The notes: a model not told the origin generated them from the letters alone. A stretch of DNA of 64,000 nucleotides from an uncultured Flavobacteriaceae bacterium (GCA_947494565.1 CANLVG010000011.1:124001-188000); one strand, 5' to 3'. Positions 9,847 to 19,014 are shown, counted from the stretch's first letter. Translations and numbers: made by a program.

Positions 9847-10446
9847 ATGTCTCCATACCGAAACTTAGAAGAATATAACCTAGAGATTACAGATGAAGTA
9901 AAAGAACGTTACTCATCGATAATTGACGAAATCGGGGAGGACATTTCCCGTGAGGGATTAGTGAAGACCCCTGAACGTGCTGCAAAGGCCATGTTGTTTT
10001 TGACACAGGGTTATCAACAAGATGCCAAGGAAATTTTGGAAGGAGCTATGTTCAAGGAGGATTATGATGATATGGTCATCATCAAGAATATAGAACTGTA
10101 TTCATTGTGTGAGCATCATATGTTGCCCTTTTTTGGTAAGGCACATATTGCATATATCCCAAACGGACATATTGTAGGTTTGAGTAAAATACCGAGAATT
10201 GTCGATGTTTTTGCTAGACGTTTGCAAGTGCAAGAGCGTTTGACCCATGACATTTTAGAGTGTATCAACTCAACCTTGAAACCCAAAGGTGTCGCTGTAG
10301 TTATTGAAGCCTCGCACATGTGTATGATGATGCGTGGTGTACAGAAGCAAAATTCCGTCACCACGACTTCCGGTTTTCGTGGGCAATTTGAAAAAATAGA
10401 AACACGAAACGAGTTTCTCAAACTAATTGGCTCAGACCTTTCGTAG
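9847..10446 (+). CDS. folE: GTP cyclohydrolase I
   Basis: A 199-residue cytosolic enzyme that converts GTP to dihydroneopterin triphosphate, the first step of folate synthesis. The zinc ligands are present: Cys88 and His91 in [15 protein letters not shown] and Cys159 in [31 protein letters not shown] (111-133) is the conserved substrate-binding block. Length is normal for the short bacterial form. It is monocistronic or loosely linked to the GIN-domain gene, which begins 86 bases downstream. Confidence 0.97.
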   Translation: MSPYRNLEEYNLEITDEVKERYSSIIDEIGEDISREGLVKTPERAAKAMLFLTQGYQQDAKEILEGAMFKEDYDDMVIIKNIELYSLCEHHMLPFFGKAHIAYIPNGHIVGLSKIPRIVDVFARRLQVQERLTHDILECINSTLKPKGVAVVIEASHMCMMMRGVQKQNSVTTTSGFRGQFEKIETRNEFLKLIGSDLS

Positions 10447-10531
10447 GTCACTTAGAAAAGTTTTTCGTTTCGCATGTAACCTTTGGTCCTTTTTGGTGTC
10501 CCTAAGACATATGAACCAAAGATTATTCACA

Positions 10532-11035
10532 ATGCGACAACTAGTATGCACTCTTTTTCTTTTTACAACATTTCTCTCCTTCGGTCAAAAATCACAAGCG
10601 CTAGACGCTTTCGAAGCCGTAAGTAGCAACATCGGGGCTTCTATTCATATCGTGAAGTCTCAAAAGCATAAAATAATGATTACGGGTGATACCAAGGTTT
10701 TGCCTTATGTTGATTTTGAAGTAGATCGGTCGGCCTTGGAAATCAGGGCTGGAAAATCCGGTTTGGATTACTCCGATATTAGTATAACCGTTTATGCTCC
10801 TAAAATTCAAACCATTGCCATGTCAAATGGAGGAGTTACAACCATGGACGATGCTTTCTCGCGTATTCCTACACTAGTGGTCTCGGTAGAAGATGAGTCG
10901 ATAGTTGATTTGTCGAATATCGATTTTCAGACCCTGATCACAACTTCCGACCATGCGAAACAGGTATTGTATAAGTCGGCCCAGACTATGGTAAGTTCAT
11001 TTAATAGTGGTAAAAGTGTGACCATAAAAAATTGA
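10532..11035 (+). CDS. Secreted GIN-domain (DUF2807-like) protein
   Basis: I chose the ATG at 10532 because it starts a clean signal peptide (MRQLVCTLFLFTTFLSFG); an ATG at 10511 would add seven residues, and longer starts overlap folE. The mature part, about 150 residues, is rich in short beta strands (ISITVYAPKIQTIAMSNGG, VSVEDESIVDLSNI) typical of the GIN or head-domain adhesin-like beta-helix proteins of Bacteroidota. It is shorter than most, about half of the usual 220-250 residues. Probably periplasmic or surface exposed. Function unknown. Confidence 0.65.
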   Translation: MRQLVCTLFLFTTFLSFGQKSQALDAFEAVSSNIGASIHIVKSQKHKIMITGDTKVLPYVDFEVDRSALEIRAGKSGLDYSDISITVYAPKIQTIAMSNGGVTTMDDAFSRIPTLVVSVEDESIVDLSNIDFQTLITTSDHAKQVLYKSAQTMVSSFNSGKSVTIKN

Positions 11036-11103
11036 CATTCAAACAGGACTGTTATTTTTGGCATTAGAATTGATTCGCTTTGAGTGAATACTTAATTTTA
11101 ATT

Positions 11104-11403
11104 ATGTCAAAAACTAAAGACGCCAAATACAAAAATCTTTTTTTAGGATTACTATTCGATGCCATCGGAATGTTGTCTTTCGCCATTCCGTTTATCGGTG
11201 ATTTTTCAGATGTGATTTGGGCCCCGCTTTCAGCTTGGCTTATGATACGCATGTACAAAGGTAGGGCAGGGCAAGCGGCGGGTGCCGTATCCTTTATCGA
11301 GGAGATTATCCCTGGTCTAGATGTTATTCCCACCTTTACGATCATGTGGTTGTACACCCATGTAATTAAGAAAGAAGATACAAAAAAGACCATAGACGTA
11401 TAA
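11104..11403 (+). CDS. Small membrane protein of unknown function
   Basis: A 99-residue protein starting at ATG 11104 (an in-frame upstream ATG at 11080 adds eight residues). Two hydrophobic segments are visible: FLGLLFDAIGMLSFAIPFIG (about 13-33) and VIPTFTIMWLYTHVI near the C terminus, with a middle segment (DVIWAPLSAWLMIRMY) that may also enter the membrane. The C terminus is charged (KKEDTKKT). I do not recognise the family beyond resemblance to small conserved flavobacterial membrane proteins. The next small gene begins 33 bases downstream. Confidence 0.65.
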   Translation: MSKTKDAKYKNLFLGLLFDAIGMLSFAIPFIGDFSDVIWAPLSAWLMIRMYKGRAGQAAGAVSFIEEIIPGLDVIPTFTIMWLYTHVIKKEDTKKTIDV

Positions 11404-11436
11404 TCCCTATGGTCTTCATTTTGAAAGTAGTATAGC

Positions 11437-11553
11437 ATGGACGATAAACTAAGGGCCCAGCGTATTCGCCGTCTCTATCGTATTATCATCATCATAAGCG
11501 CCGTTGTTGTTATCGGTGCTATTATAGCCATTTACCTTTTTGCAGCGCCCTAA
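11437..11553 (+). CDS. 38-residue single-pass membrane protein (putative)
   Basis: A short frame, ATG to TAA, just downstream of the 99-residue membrane protein on the same strand. The product has a basic N terminus (DDKLRAQRIRRLYR) followed by one long hydrophobic segment (IIIIISAVVVIGAIIAIYLF) and ends AAP. The positive-inside charge pattern and uninterrupted transmembrane segment are more protein-like than chance. It ends 11 bases from the stop of the converging lipoprotein gene. No family recognised. Confidence 0.5.
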   Translation: MDDKLRAQRIRRLYRIIIIISAVVVIGAIIAIYLFAAP

Positions 11554-11564
11554 CCCGGTATAGT

Positions 11565-12143
11565 TTATTCAACCACGATAGGGAAACTCTCCGCGATATC
11601 GGTTTCCCCACCTGCATCGCCCAACGTACCATCATTCGGTTTTTTGGGTTCGTGACGCAAGGTGATTTCAAGGGTTCCGTTTCCAGCGTCTCCAGTAGTC
11701 AGCTCAAAATCGATACCTACAGGGTTTCCATCCCCATCTTGATCACTGTAGGCTACGCTGGTCAAGGCCCCGGTAATGCTAAAAAAGAATTGGTGTTCAT
11801 CATCCTCTTCAGCAACTTCAACAGTAACATCTTCAGCTGGCGTTTCGGTTTCATTGAGCAATACAATAGTTCCTGAATAGATGGTGTTGGCCACGAGATT
11901 TCCCGAAACGGTCACGTCAGGAGCATTTGGTCCGTCGCCATCCAAATCTTGAGATTGTAAGCTAACACTGGCAACACCACTTGCCGTAAGGGTAACGTTC
12001 ATTGTAGTAATCACTTCTTCTTCATCAACGGGAACCGGATTCTCATCATCATCTGAACAGGAAAAACCCAAAAAGGCGATGCATAGTGCGATTGCCATTA
12101 ACTTGACATTGGATTTGTAAAATGGATTCAACTTCTTTTTCAT
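11565..12143 (-). CDS. Small lipoprotein of a TonB-receptor operon
   Basis: A 192-residue lipoprotein: signal peptide ending at GFSC (Cys29), then an acidic linker (SDDDENPVPVDEEE). The rest is beta-rich with acidic repeats (DLDGDGPNAPD, DQDGDGNPVGID) that look like calcium-binding DxDxDG loops. Small lipoproteins of this kind, some annotated as type 1 periplasmic-binding-fold proteins, often follow metal TonB receptors in flavobacteria. It starts 16 bases after the receptor's stop and is the last gene of that operon. Likely outer-membrane anchored; role inferred only from context. Confidence 0.7.
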   Translation of the reverse strand: MKKKLNPFYKSNVKLMAIALCIAFLGFSCSDDDENPVPVDEEEVITTMNVTLTASGVASVSLQSQDLDGDGPNAPDVTVSGNLVANTIYSGTIVLLNETETPAEDVTVEVAEEDDEHQFFFSITGALTSVAYSDQDGDGNPVGIDFELTTGDAGNGTLEITLRHEPKKPNDGTLGDAGGETDIAESFPIVVE

Positions 12144-12159
12144 TGTACTTAATTTAGGA

Positions 12160-14556
12160 TTAATAATTATAGATTAAACGTAGACTTATATTTCTTCCTA
12201 GGTCATCTACGAAATAGCGTAGACGATTAAGGTAATCGCGATATTGAGTGTTCAACAGATTAGTGGCGCGTAGCCCTACGGTCAGGTCATGCTTGTTTTT
12301 TAGCGAAAAGGCCGTGGCAATATCCAGAGCCAATAAATGATAGGCCGGTGGAGGGGTATTGATATCAAGAACCACCTCTTGCGCCGCTTGAGGAGAGAAA
12401 ACCATAATGTTCGGAGGAAAGCGTTGCTGCTCGAAAACATACTGACTTTCCAAAGAAATGGTAAGACCGTGTAAGGCCTCATTCGAATACGAAAGGCTAT
12501 TGCTCATATTGGCCGCCGGTATATTGATAAGAGGCAAGTCAGAAGAGGTATCCGTACCGCGCACCCATGAAAATCGATGATCGGAACGAATTTTTTGGGT
12601 CCAATTGTTGTACACTGACAAATCGACTCCCACTAGTTGTACATTGGTTTGGCGATACGCCCATACAGGAAACGCTCCTCGAATGGTGAATTCAACCCCG
12701 TTCGGTTCCAAAAGAATGAAATCTTTTATGGCGTTAAAGTAGGGCGCTATGGTGAATCCCCAGTTGAGGGCGTTACGTTCATAAGATGCCGAAACCTTAG
12801 AAGAGCCCTCGCTCTTAATCCGCAAGTCTCCCAATTCGATTCGAGCCGCGGAATGGTGGAGTCCATCGCTGAACAATTCCGATGGATTGGGAGCCCTTTG
12901 GGCAAAGGCATAATTGAACCGTAACAACTCTTGCGTATTGAATTCATATCGAAAGCCCGCCATGGCCGAAACATTGTGATAGTCAAAAACGGGATTGACC
13001 AACAATTGTGTTCCCAAATCGTCAATGACAAGGTCACTGAAGTCTTGGTCGTAATTGCGTTCTTCCCAACGCGTGGTACGATAGAATTTTTTGGCGTCCA
13101 AACGGGTAAAATCATAACGAACGCCCATATCCACATTCCAACGGGTGCCCAGCTTGTATTCGCCAATAGCAAATCCCCCAACATCATATTTGTCGTAATC
13201 AGGAATCAGTCTTCGTACACCTGTAGCTGGATCGGCAAAGTTCGACTGATACCTACCCAGAACTCCTAGTTTGATTTCTAGATCATTCTGCGAGTCTATT
13301 TGCAAGGTTGAAGATAGGGTATGGGTCGTCAATTGTAAGTCAAGTGATGGTTTCTCAGCATCATCACCCACCCGGATATCGAATTCAAACCGTCGATTGC
13401 TTTGAAAATCATATTGGAGATCTAGTTTTCCGGTTCCCTTGAACCTTCTGTAGTAATTTAACTTGGCCAGATGATGGGTTACCTCTTGATTCGGTCTGAT
13501 AATATTGTATGAAAAATCATTGATGATATTTGGTTGTTGACTATTGATTGCGGTAATCAGATCATCGACATTACCGATATGTGAAGCTCTTAGGATACCG
13601 ATGTCGGAATCGAAAAAGGAATAGTAGGCTTCCCATCCCTGAAGAAAATCACGTTTTCCTAAGTTCACCGAAATACTGTTTTCCTGAATCCCCGTATTTG
13701 AGAGTAGATAATCAGGCGTTTCCAAATCACCCAAACGTTTCAATGAACCTTGTAGTTTCATGTATAGCCCTGAATCAAAGGACTTGGTCAGGGTAGAGGT
13801 GATATTGCCCCCGCGTCCATTTGAAAAAAGATTCATTTGGGTCTTACCGAAAAGAGAATCCGAGCGGGCTATGGGTAGTGGGTCGAGAACGATAACACCT
13901 CCAATCGCATCACCTCCATATTCCAAAGCGGCCGCGCCCTTGATGACACTTATTTTCTGATTGGCATTGATATCTACATTGGGCGCATGTTCTTCGCCCC
14001 ATTCCATATCCTGCATACGAACGTTGTTGTTCAAAATAAGAACTCGGCTTCCATTGAGTCCCTGAATCACAGGTTTAACAATATTGGCGCCCGTGTTGAG
14101 CGAAGAAACCCCTGTTATGGTCTTCAGGGCATCGCCCAAACTATTACCGCTATACTGCTCCAATTGTTTCAGCCCTAAGGTTTCTTCTTGACTGGAATTG
14201 GTGGTCTTCTGAGTCCCTCCAACCACTTTTACTTCGTCCAATTCTTCTAAATGGTGCTCTAGACTTATTTTTTGGTAGGTGTCTCCATCTATAGTAATCG
14301 TAACAAATTGTGATTTACAATCGGGGTGTGATATCTCCAACTCGATAACCCCATCACATAAGGTTGTAAAATTGAACTTTCCGTCTTGATCGGAAGTCGT
14401 TTGTAAGTCTTTGCCCGTCACACTGATGGTGGCATTTTCCAATGCGGTATTGTCATGAAAGTCCACGACCTGTCCCAACAGAATCGCGTCGCACTCTTGA
14501 CTTATTGAAAAGTTGCCGTATAAACTAGTCAGTACTAGTATTAAAAACAGTCTCAT
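12160..14556 (-). CDS. TonB-dependent receptor, probably for a metal
   Basis: A 798-residue outer-membrane receptor. After the signal peptide comes a carboxypeptidase-regulatory-like beta-sandwich (about 22-110, beginning AILLGQVVDFHDNTALENA), then the plug (about 125-230, with GLNGSRVLILNNNVRMQDMEWG), then the beta barrel, ending in an aromatic strand (ISLRLIYNY). MEWGEEHAPNVDI in the plug resembles the WGEEH/WGDDH signature I associate with ZnuD-like zinc or copper receptors. This and the flanking Cys/His-rich gene suggest metal import, but the substrate is inference. The operon is 14934 gene, receptor, lipoprotein. Confidence 0.85.
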   Translation of the reverse strand: MRLFLILVLTSLYGNFSISQECDAILLGQVVDFHDNTALENATISVTGKDLQTTSDQDGKFNFTTLCDGVIELEISHPDCKSQFVTITIDGDTYQKISLEHHLEELDEVKVVGGTQKTTNSSQEETLGLKQLEQYSGNSLGDALKTITGVSSLNTGANIVKPVIQGLNGSRVLILNNNVRMQDMEWGEEHAPNVDINANQKISVIKGAAALEYGGDAIGGVIVLDPLPIARSDSLFGKTQMNLFSNGRGGNITSTLTKSFDSGLYMKLQGSLKRLGDLETPDYLLSNTGIQENSISVNLGKRDFLQGWEAYYSFFDSDIGILRASHIGNVDDLITAINSQQPNIINDFSYNIIRPNQEVTHHLAKLNYYRRFKGTGKLDLQYDFQSNRRFEFDIRVGDDAEKPSLDLQLTTHTLSSTLQIDSQNDLEIKLGVLGRYQSNFADPATGVRRLIPDYDKYDVGGFAIGEYKLGTRWNVDMGVRYDFTRLDAKKFYRTTRWEERNYDQDFSDLVIDDLGTQLLVNPVFDYHNVSAMAGFRYEFNTQELLRFNYAFAQRAPNPSELFSDGLHHSAARIELGDLRIKSEGSSKVSASYERNALNWGFTIAPYFNAIKDFILLEPNGVEFTIRGAFPVWAYRQTNVQLVGVDLSVYNNWTQKIRSDHRFSWVRGTDTSSDLPLINIPAANMSNSLSYSNEALHGLTISLESQYVFEQQRFPPNIMVFSPQAAQEVVLDINTPPPAYHLLALDIATAFSLKNKHDLTVGLRATNLLNTQYRDYLNRLRYFVDDLGRNISLRLIYNY

Positions 14557-14625
14557 TACTGGGTATTATTACACTGGGTTTGTTACATTGACAATTCGAG
14601 GCCAATGAGGGCGCGGTTTGGGAAA

Positions 14626-14934
14626 CTACGAACCAAGTGCAGGCGGAGGCCTACTAAAGAGGCGAAGATGTGCCAACGATGTCGTAATAGACAGTGGCAC
14701 ATATGCTATTTTTGGTGGAGTACTAAACAGTTGTGGGTTGGCGTCGATGGTAACGCTCGCAGTTGACAAATGCTCGATATCCTGATTTTCAATAGCCGAA
14801 TCACAAATCTTACAATTTTCAATTTGATCTGTCGAAGTATCCTCATGAGTGTATACATGAACCGCCGAAACCTTGAAAAACATCAAGATCAGCAGAAGAA
14901 GTGATATCAGGTATGGAGCCTTTTTCTTGTACAC
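14626..14934 (-). CDS. Small exported Cys/His-containing protein upstream of the TonB receptor
   Basis: A 102-residue protein with a GTG start (an in-frame TAA lies just upstream, so no longer start exists). It has an N-terminal membrane or signal segment (APYLISLLLLILMFFKVSA), then HVYTHEDTS and ENCKICDSAIENQDIEH, a His plus C-x-x-C arrangement that could bind a metal. The C-terminal third is proline-rich (FSRPPPALGS). Similar short proteins precede metal TonB receptors in Bacteroidota. It lies 69 bases upstream of the receptor on the same strand. Probably a periplasmic metal-handling accessory. Confidence 0.65.
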   Translation of the reverse strand: MYKKKAPYLISLLLLILMFFKVSAVHVYTHEDTSTDQIENCKICDSAIENQDIEHLSTASVTIDANPQLFSTPPKIAYVPLSITTSLAHLRLFSRPPPALGS

Positions 14935-14979
14935 GGGACGAAATTAAGAAAAGAATCAGAATATGGTGTTAAAGAAAAC

Positions 14980-15483
14980 TTAACTGTTTTTACCAAAAAG
15001 AAACCCCAGGCCGAACCGACGGAGCATTTTCTTTTCGAATTGCCAAAAGAAACTGAACTGTCCGAAAAGCCATCCGAAGGCTACTAAAAGTATTTGATAA
15101 AAAATAAGACTGATGACCACGAACAAAATGTAGTAGAGTACCGGATTGAGATTTTCCTTTGTAATTCCTAATAACTTGATGATAGGTCGACCGACCAAAA
15201 CACTAGAGCTACCGGTTATCGCAAAGACGATAAAGATGCGTATGAGTTCCCAGCGTTGTTCGACGACCCATTTGTTTTCCAATTTTTTGAAGATCACTAG
15301 GCACAATCTCGTAAGCAGATAGGTGAGAAACAGGGAGACCGAAGCGACGAGAATCAACGAAGTGTCGCCGAGAACTAGTTTTGCCAACTTGTACGAGCTG
15401 TACAAGAGGCCGATAATTCCTAAAAAAGGAAATAGGAAGTGCCAAGTTTTGGTGATTTGCCAATACGCCTTGAATTTTTGCAT
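14980..15483 (-). CDS. DUF6787-type membrane protein
   Basis: A 167-residue membrane protein starting at ATG 15483; an in-frame TTG at 15504 would add seven residues. Four hydrophobic segments are visible: FLFPFLGIIGLLYSSYKL, TSLILVASVSLFLTYLL, IRIFIVFAITGSSSVLVG and VLYYILFVVISLIFYQILL. The block WELIRIFIVFAITGSSSVLVGRP fits DUF6787, a family I know only from Bacteroidota. The C terminus is basic (FEKKMLRRFG). It follows the DUF6146 gene in the same operon, a pairing that appears conserved. Function unknown. Confidence 0.7.
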   Translation of the reverse strand: MQKFKAYWQITKTWHFLFPFLGIIGLLYSSYKLAKLVLGDTSLILVASVSLFLTYLLTRLCLVIFKKLENKWVVEQRWELIRIFIVFAITGSSSVLVGRPIIKLLGITKENLNPVLYYILFVVISLIFYQILLVAFGWLFGQFSFFWQFEKKMLRRFGLGFLFGKNS

Positions 15484-15519
15484 GGATTTCGTTTCAGACT
15501 GCAAATATACCTTGTCATA

Positions 15520-15972
15520 TCAAATTCTTGGAAAGAAAGGCCCCAATCTTTGGCGATATTTTCGTTGAAAATAAATGAAGTAGTTGTACAATTTGTAATT
15601 GACCTCATAACCATAATCTATACCTTGTCGGTAATCGATCTGCATTTCATATAGATTGGGGTCGAAGAAATCGGATTGCAAAACCCTGCGATTCCACTCC
15701 ATTACCATGAGCTGATTACGATTCTCCATAAAGGATTGGGAGTAATACCCCTCAGGTCGGGCTACGCTCTGTAACCAGATATTAAAGCCGGGTTCAATGA
15801 TGATAATTTCATACTCGACTTCGGCATTGACGATTTCAATCGTATCGCCTTCCACTTGTTTAAAGGCCTCTTTTTCCGCATCTGTTATGGTCACGGCTTT
15901 TTTCGAATTACCACAACTGAAGGCAAAAATAACCACTACTATGAGTATAAGTATGGGATATATCTTTTTCAT
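15520..15972 (-). CDS. DUF6146-type lipoprotein
   Basis: A 150-residue lipoprotein starting at ATG 15972 (a TTG at 15987 is upstream but gives a poorer signal peptide). The signal ends at lipobox FSC near residue 21. The mature part has IIEPGFNIWLQSVARPEGYYS and ENRNQLMVMEWNRRV followed by a tyrosine-rich region (IDYRQGIDYGYEVNYKLYNYFIYFQ), the pattern of DUF6146 proteins. It lies upstream of and close to the DUF6787 membrane protein gene. No known function. Confidence 0.72.
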   Translation of the reverse strand: MKKIYPILILIVVVIFAFSCGNSKKAVTITDAEKEAFKQVEGDTIEIVNAEVEYEIIIIEPGFNIWLQSVARPEGYYSQSFMENRNQLMVMEWNRRVLQSDFFDPNLYEMQIDYRQGIDYGYEVNYKLYNYFIYFQRKYRQRLGPFFPRI

Positions 15973-15990
15973 TCTTTTAAGATACAAAAA

Positions 15991-16019
15991 AACCGTCCAT
16001 AAGGAGTGGACGGTTTTTT
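15991..16019 (-). terminator. Rho-independent terminator of the DUF937 gene
   Basis: AACCGTCCA (15991-15999) pairs perfectly with TGGACGGTT (16007-16015) around a 7-base loop, with A-runs and T-runs on the two sides. On the minus strand it follows the DUF937 stop at 16038 and precedes the DUF6146 start, so it separates the two units. Confidence 0.85.
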
Positions 16020-16037
16020 CAAAATGAATTATGGGTA

Positions 16038-16670
16038 TTATTTTCCGAAAAGGCCTCCTAGAAGTCCACCTAGTCCTCCTTTTTTACCACCGAGAGCCAT
16101 AGAGGCCACATCATCAAGAATACTGCCGTCACCATCGGAGTCAAGAAAAGTCTCGATCAGTGATTGCTGCTTCTGAGCCGTTTGTCCGCCTCCCATAAGA
16201 CCTCCTAAAAGATCTCCGATTCCGTTGGAGTCGTTTACATTGTTCTGTCGCGACTGTTTGCCCAAATAACCCATCAAAATAGGAGCGGCTACTTTCAAAA
16301 TGGTACCGATAGTTCCGGCATCCATTCCTGATTTTGAACTTAAAGCGTTTTCTACTTGCGGTTGTCTATTTCCCAAAACGTGGCCTAGAATTCCGGCACC
16401 GTCGTCCATTACCGAAGAATCGACTCCACCTCCGAAAAGGCCACCTAAATTATCCAATATACTTCCATCATGTTTGTTAGAGAGTGCATTCATCAAGCCT
16501 TGTGCACCTTCTGGTGTAGCGGCATTCTTTTTCATGGCACCCATTAATACGGGTAGCGCCATACTGAGCACACTTCCGGTTTGATCGGTCGATTGCCCTG
16601 TTTGGCCGGCAACGCCTTGAATGAGTTGTTTGCCCATAGGGCTGTTCATTAAGTCTAGTAATCCTGACAT
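16038..16670 (-). CDS. DUF937 domain protein
   Basis: A 210-residue protein with no signal peptide, very rich in Gly, Met, Leu and Asp. Repeated G-L-L-G-G-L and GSILD motifs (DGSILDNLGGLFGGG near 68-82, DGDGSILDDVASMALGG near 178-194) and an N-terminal LLDLMNSPMGKQLIQG block fit DUF937, which covers the YidB-like family. The C terminus is GLGGLLGGLFGK. Possibly a cytoplasmic or aggregating stress protein; function not established. It is a separate transcription unit ended by the hairpin at 15991, with 72 bases to serA. Confidence 0.8.
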   Translation of the reverse strand: MSGLLDLMNSPMGKQLIQGVAGQTGQSTDQTGSVLSMALPVLMGAMKKNAATPEGAQGLMNALSNKHDGSILDNLGGLFGGGVDSSVMDDGAGILGHVLGNRQPQVENALSSKSGMDAGTIGTILKVAAPILMGYLGKQSRQNNVNDSNGIGDLLGGLMGGGQTAQKQQSLIETFLDSDGDGSILDDVASMALGGKKGGLGGLLGGLFGK

Positions 16671-16742
16671 TTTAATTAGTGTTTAAAGTGAAAGCGTAAT
16701 GTACAAAAAAGAGTCAACACATCTTAAAGGTACCCACCAAAA

Positions 16743-17693
16743 TTATTTTAGCAACGCCATTATCTGTGTAGCAAGTTCCATGCCAATTCGATCTTGCGCT
16801 TCTCCGGTCGCCGCACCGATATGGGGAGTCAAGGAAATATTGGGATTCATCAGAATTTTGACTTCAGGATTAGGTTCCGATTCAAAGACATCAAGCCCGG
16901 CAAAAGAAAGTTTTTTATTTTCCAAGGCGTCTACCAAAGCCACCTCATCGATTACTCCGCCACGAGCAGCGTTGACTATTGCTGCGCCCTCTTTCATCAA
17001 GGCGATTTCCGATTTGCCGACGACATACTCTTTTTGAGCAGGCACGTGTACCGTTACGAAATCAGCTTCGCCCAGCAAGGCTTGTTTGTCCGTACTTTTG
17101 AACTCAAAAGAGACCGATTGCCCATCAAAGAAGGGTACTTCAACTGTAGCACTATCGATATAAGGATCGGAATAGATCACTTTCATTCCTACGCCCAGGG
17201 CTATTTTCGCTGTTGCCTGACCGATTCTACCGAAACCGATGACCCCTAAGGTCTTTCCGCGAAGTTCAATACCTTTAGCATAGGATTTTTTAAGTTCCTT
17301 GAATTTGGTATCGCCATCTAAAGGCATATTTCGGTTGGCATCATATAGAAACCGTACACCGCCAAACAGATGGGCGAACACCAATTCGGCCACCGAGGCC
17401 GAAGAGGCTGCGGGTGTATTGATTACGTGCAGTCCCTTTTCTTTTGCATAGGCCACATCGATATTGTCCATACCGACACCACCTCTTCCAATAAGTTTTA
17501 GAGTAGGGCAATTATCGATAATGTCGGTTCTCACCTTTGTGGCACTGCGTACCAAGAGACCTACAATGTTATTTTCATTAATGAAATTCACTAACTGTTC
17601 TTGGGCAACGGTAGTGGTGAGTACTTGAAAGCCTGCTTCCTGTAATGCGGTAATACCGGATTGTGAAATACCGTCGTTTGCTAAAATCTTCAT
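16743..17693 (-). CDS. serA: D-3-phosphoglycerate dehydrogenase (D-2-hydroxyacid dehydrogenase family)
   Basis: A 316-residue NAD-dependent dehydrogenase for the first step of serine synthesis. It shows the Rossmann motif VIGFGRIGQATAK (about 151-163), the catalytic Arg region VNAARGGVIDE, the Glu region ESEPNPEV and the catalytic His in PHIGAATGEA near the C terminus. It is the short form with no ACT regulatory domain, so it probably lacks serine feedback through that domain. The assignment as SerA rather than another 2-hydroxyacid dehydrogenase rests on its place directly downstream of serC on the same strand. Confidence 0.85.
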   Translation of the reverse strand: MKILANDGISQSGITALQEAGFQVLTTTVAQEQLVNFINENNIVGLLVRSATKVRTDIIDNCPTLKLIGRGGVGMDNIDVAYAKEKGLHVINTPAASSASVAELVFAHLFGGVRFLYDANRNMPLDGDTKFKELKKSYAKGIELRGKTLGVIGFGRIGQATAKIALGVGMKVIYSDPYIDSATVEVPFFDGQSVSFEFKSTDKQALLGEADFVTVHVPAQKEYVVGKSEIALMKEGAAIVNAARGGVIDEVALVDALENKKLSFAGLDVFESEPNPEVKILMNPNISLTPHIGAATGEAQDRIGMELATQIMALLK

Positions 17694-17859
17694 AGGAAGA
17701 AAATTAAATGATTCGTGTTTGATTATATGTTGTCAGAATTCAAGTGTTGCGAAGCGGTTAGAACTAGTTCATAGGCTAGCTCATCATCTCCTCCGTCGCG
17801 TAACGAAAATTTCAAATCATGTTACGCTACAACTCCTGAAATTGTAGTTCGGACCGATT

Positions 17860-18924
17860 TTATCCTTTCCGTTCCATTTCGCTCATAACATCGACCAAAA
17901 CGCCAACACTTTCCAAGGATAGCGCATTATACATCGAAGCCCGATAGCCACCAACAGAACGATGACCGTTCAGCCCATTGATTCCCGCTTCTTTCAATAA
18001 TCCATCGAATGTGTCTTTCAACTTGTTATCGGTGAGATTGAAGGTTGCATTCATAATGGATCGATCTTCTTTTTTGGCGTAGCCATCGAATACCGGACTC
18101 AAATCGATTTCAGAATATAACAGTCGGGCTTTCTTTTCATTGATTTCTTCAATGGCAGGAATGCCGCCCAGATCTTTAAGCCATTGTAGCGTCAACATGG
18201 AAACGTATACCGCAAAGACCGAGGGAGTATTGAACATGCTGCCCTTTCCTATGTGCACCTGATAGTCGAGCATAGATGGAATTTGTCTAGACACCTTTCC
18301 GAGAATATCTTTTTTAACGATGACCAAAGTGGTTCCTGCCGGCCCCATATTTTTTTGCGCCCCGGCATAAATCAGATCGAATTGAGTGAAATCGAGTTGT
18401 CTTGAAAAGATATCGGAACTCATATCACATACCAAAGGCACATTAGCCGTTGGGAACTTCTTGATCTGCGTACCGAAAATCGTATTGTTCGAAGTCAGAT
18501 GAAGGTAATCTAAACCAGAAGGAATCGCGTATCCCTTTGGGATGTACTTAAAGTTCTCATCTTGTGAGGAACCTACTTCAATGACTTCACCGAAAAGTTT
18601 CGCCTCTTTGATGGACTTATCGCTCCAAGTACCCGTATTCAGATAACCCGCCTTGGTTTCCAGCAAGTTGTACGCGATCATCAAAAACTCTATACTTGCG
18701 CCTCCTTGTAAAAAAAGGGCTTCATAACCTTGATTCTCCAAACCCAGTAATTCAAGTGCAAGGGTTCTGGCTGTTTCCATGACCTCAACGAAATCCTTGC
18801 TGCGGTGTGAGATCTCTATGAGGGAGAGTCCCGAACCGTTAAAGTCCATGACGGCTTCAGAGGCCTGTAGAAAAACTTCCTGTGGCAGGATACATGGTCC
18901 GGCACTAAAATTGTGTTTTTTCAT
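17860..18924 (-). CDS. serC: Phosphoserine aminotransferase
   Basis: A 354-residue PLP enzyme that makes phosphoserine from 3-phosphohydroxypyruvate and glutamate; it may also act in PLP synthesis. HNFSAGPCILPQEVF at the N terminus is the classical SerC opening, FLQGGASIEF lies at 71-80, and the PLP lysine is Lys191 in AGAQKNMGPAG. The C terminus contains GHRSVGGYRASMYNA. It is upstream of serA, 166 bases apart. That gap holds a 6-bp inverted repeat (CGTAAC...GTTACG) and a CTACAA...TTGTAG repeat with no T-run, so read-through is likely. Confidence 0.95.
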   Translation of the reverse strand: MKKHNFSAGPCILPQEVFLQASEAVMDFNGSGLSLIEISHRSKDFVEVMETARTLALELLGLENQGYEALFLQGGASIEFLMIAYNLLETKAGYLNTGTWSDKSIKEAKLFGEVIEVGSSQDENFKYIPKGYAIPSGLDYLHLTSNNTIFGTQIKKFPTANVPLVCDMSSDIFSRQLDFTQFDLIYAGAQKNMGPAGTTLVIVKKDILGKVSRQIPSMLDYQVHIGKGSMFNTPSVFAVYVSMLTLQWLKDLGGIPAIEEINEKKARLLYSEIDLSPVFDGYAKKEDRSIMNATFNLTDNKLKDTFDGLLKEAGINGLNGHRSVGGYRASMYNALSLESVGVLVDVMSEMERKG

Positions 18925-19014
18925 AATTCTTTTGAAATACGTAAAGTCGGGTGTTTTTATTTTAAGCTTCTAAAGGTCTCAAAATTTTAGAGAATTTACC
19001 CTACACAAAACCAA

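Noticed and set aside
12747-13187. 146-codon frame on - inside the TonB receptor, in another frame
   Set aside because: Same-strand alternative frame of the barrel; no start context or motif.
17694-17859. Riboswitch between serC and serA
   Set aside because: Only short inverted repeats are visible, with no recognised aptamer core or T-run.
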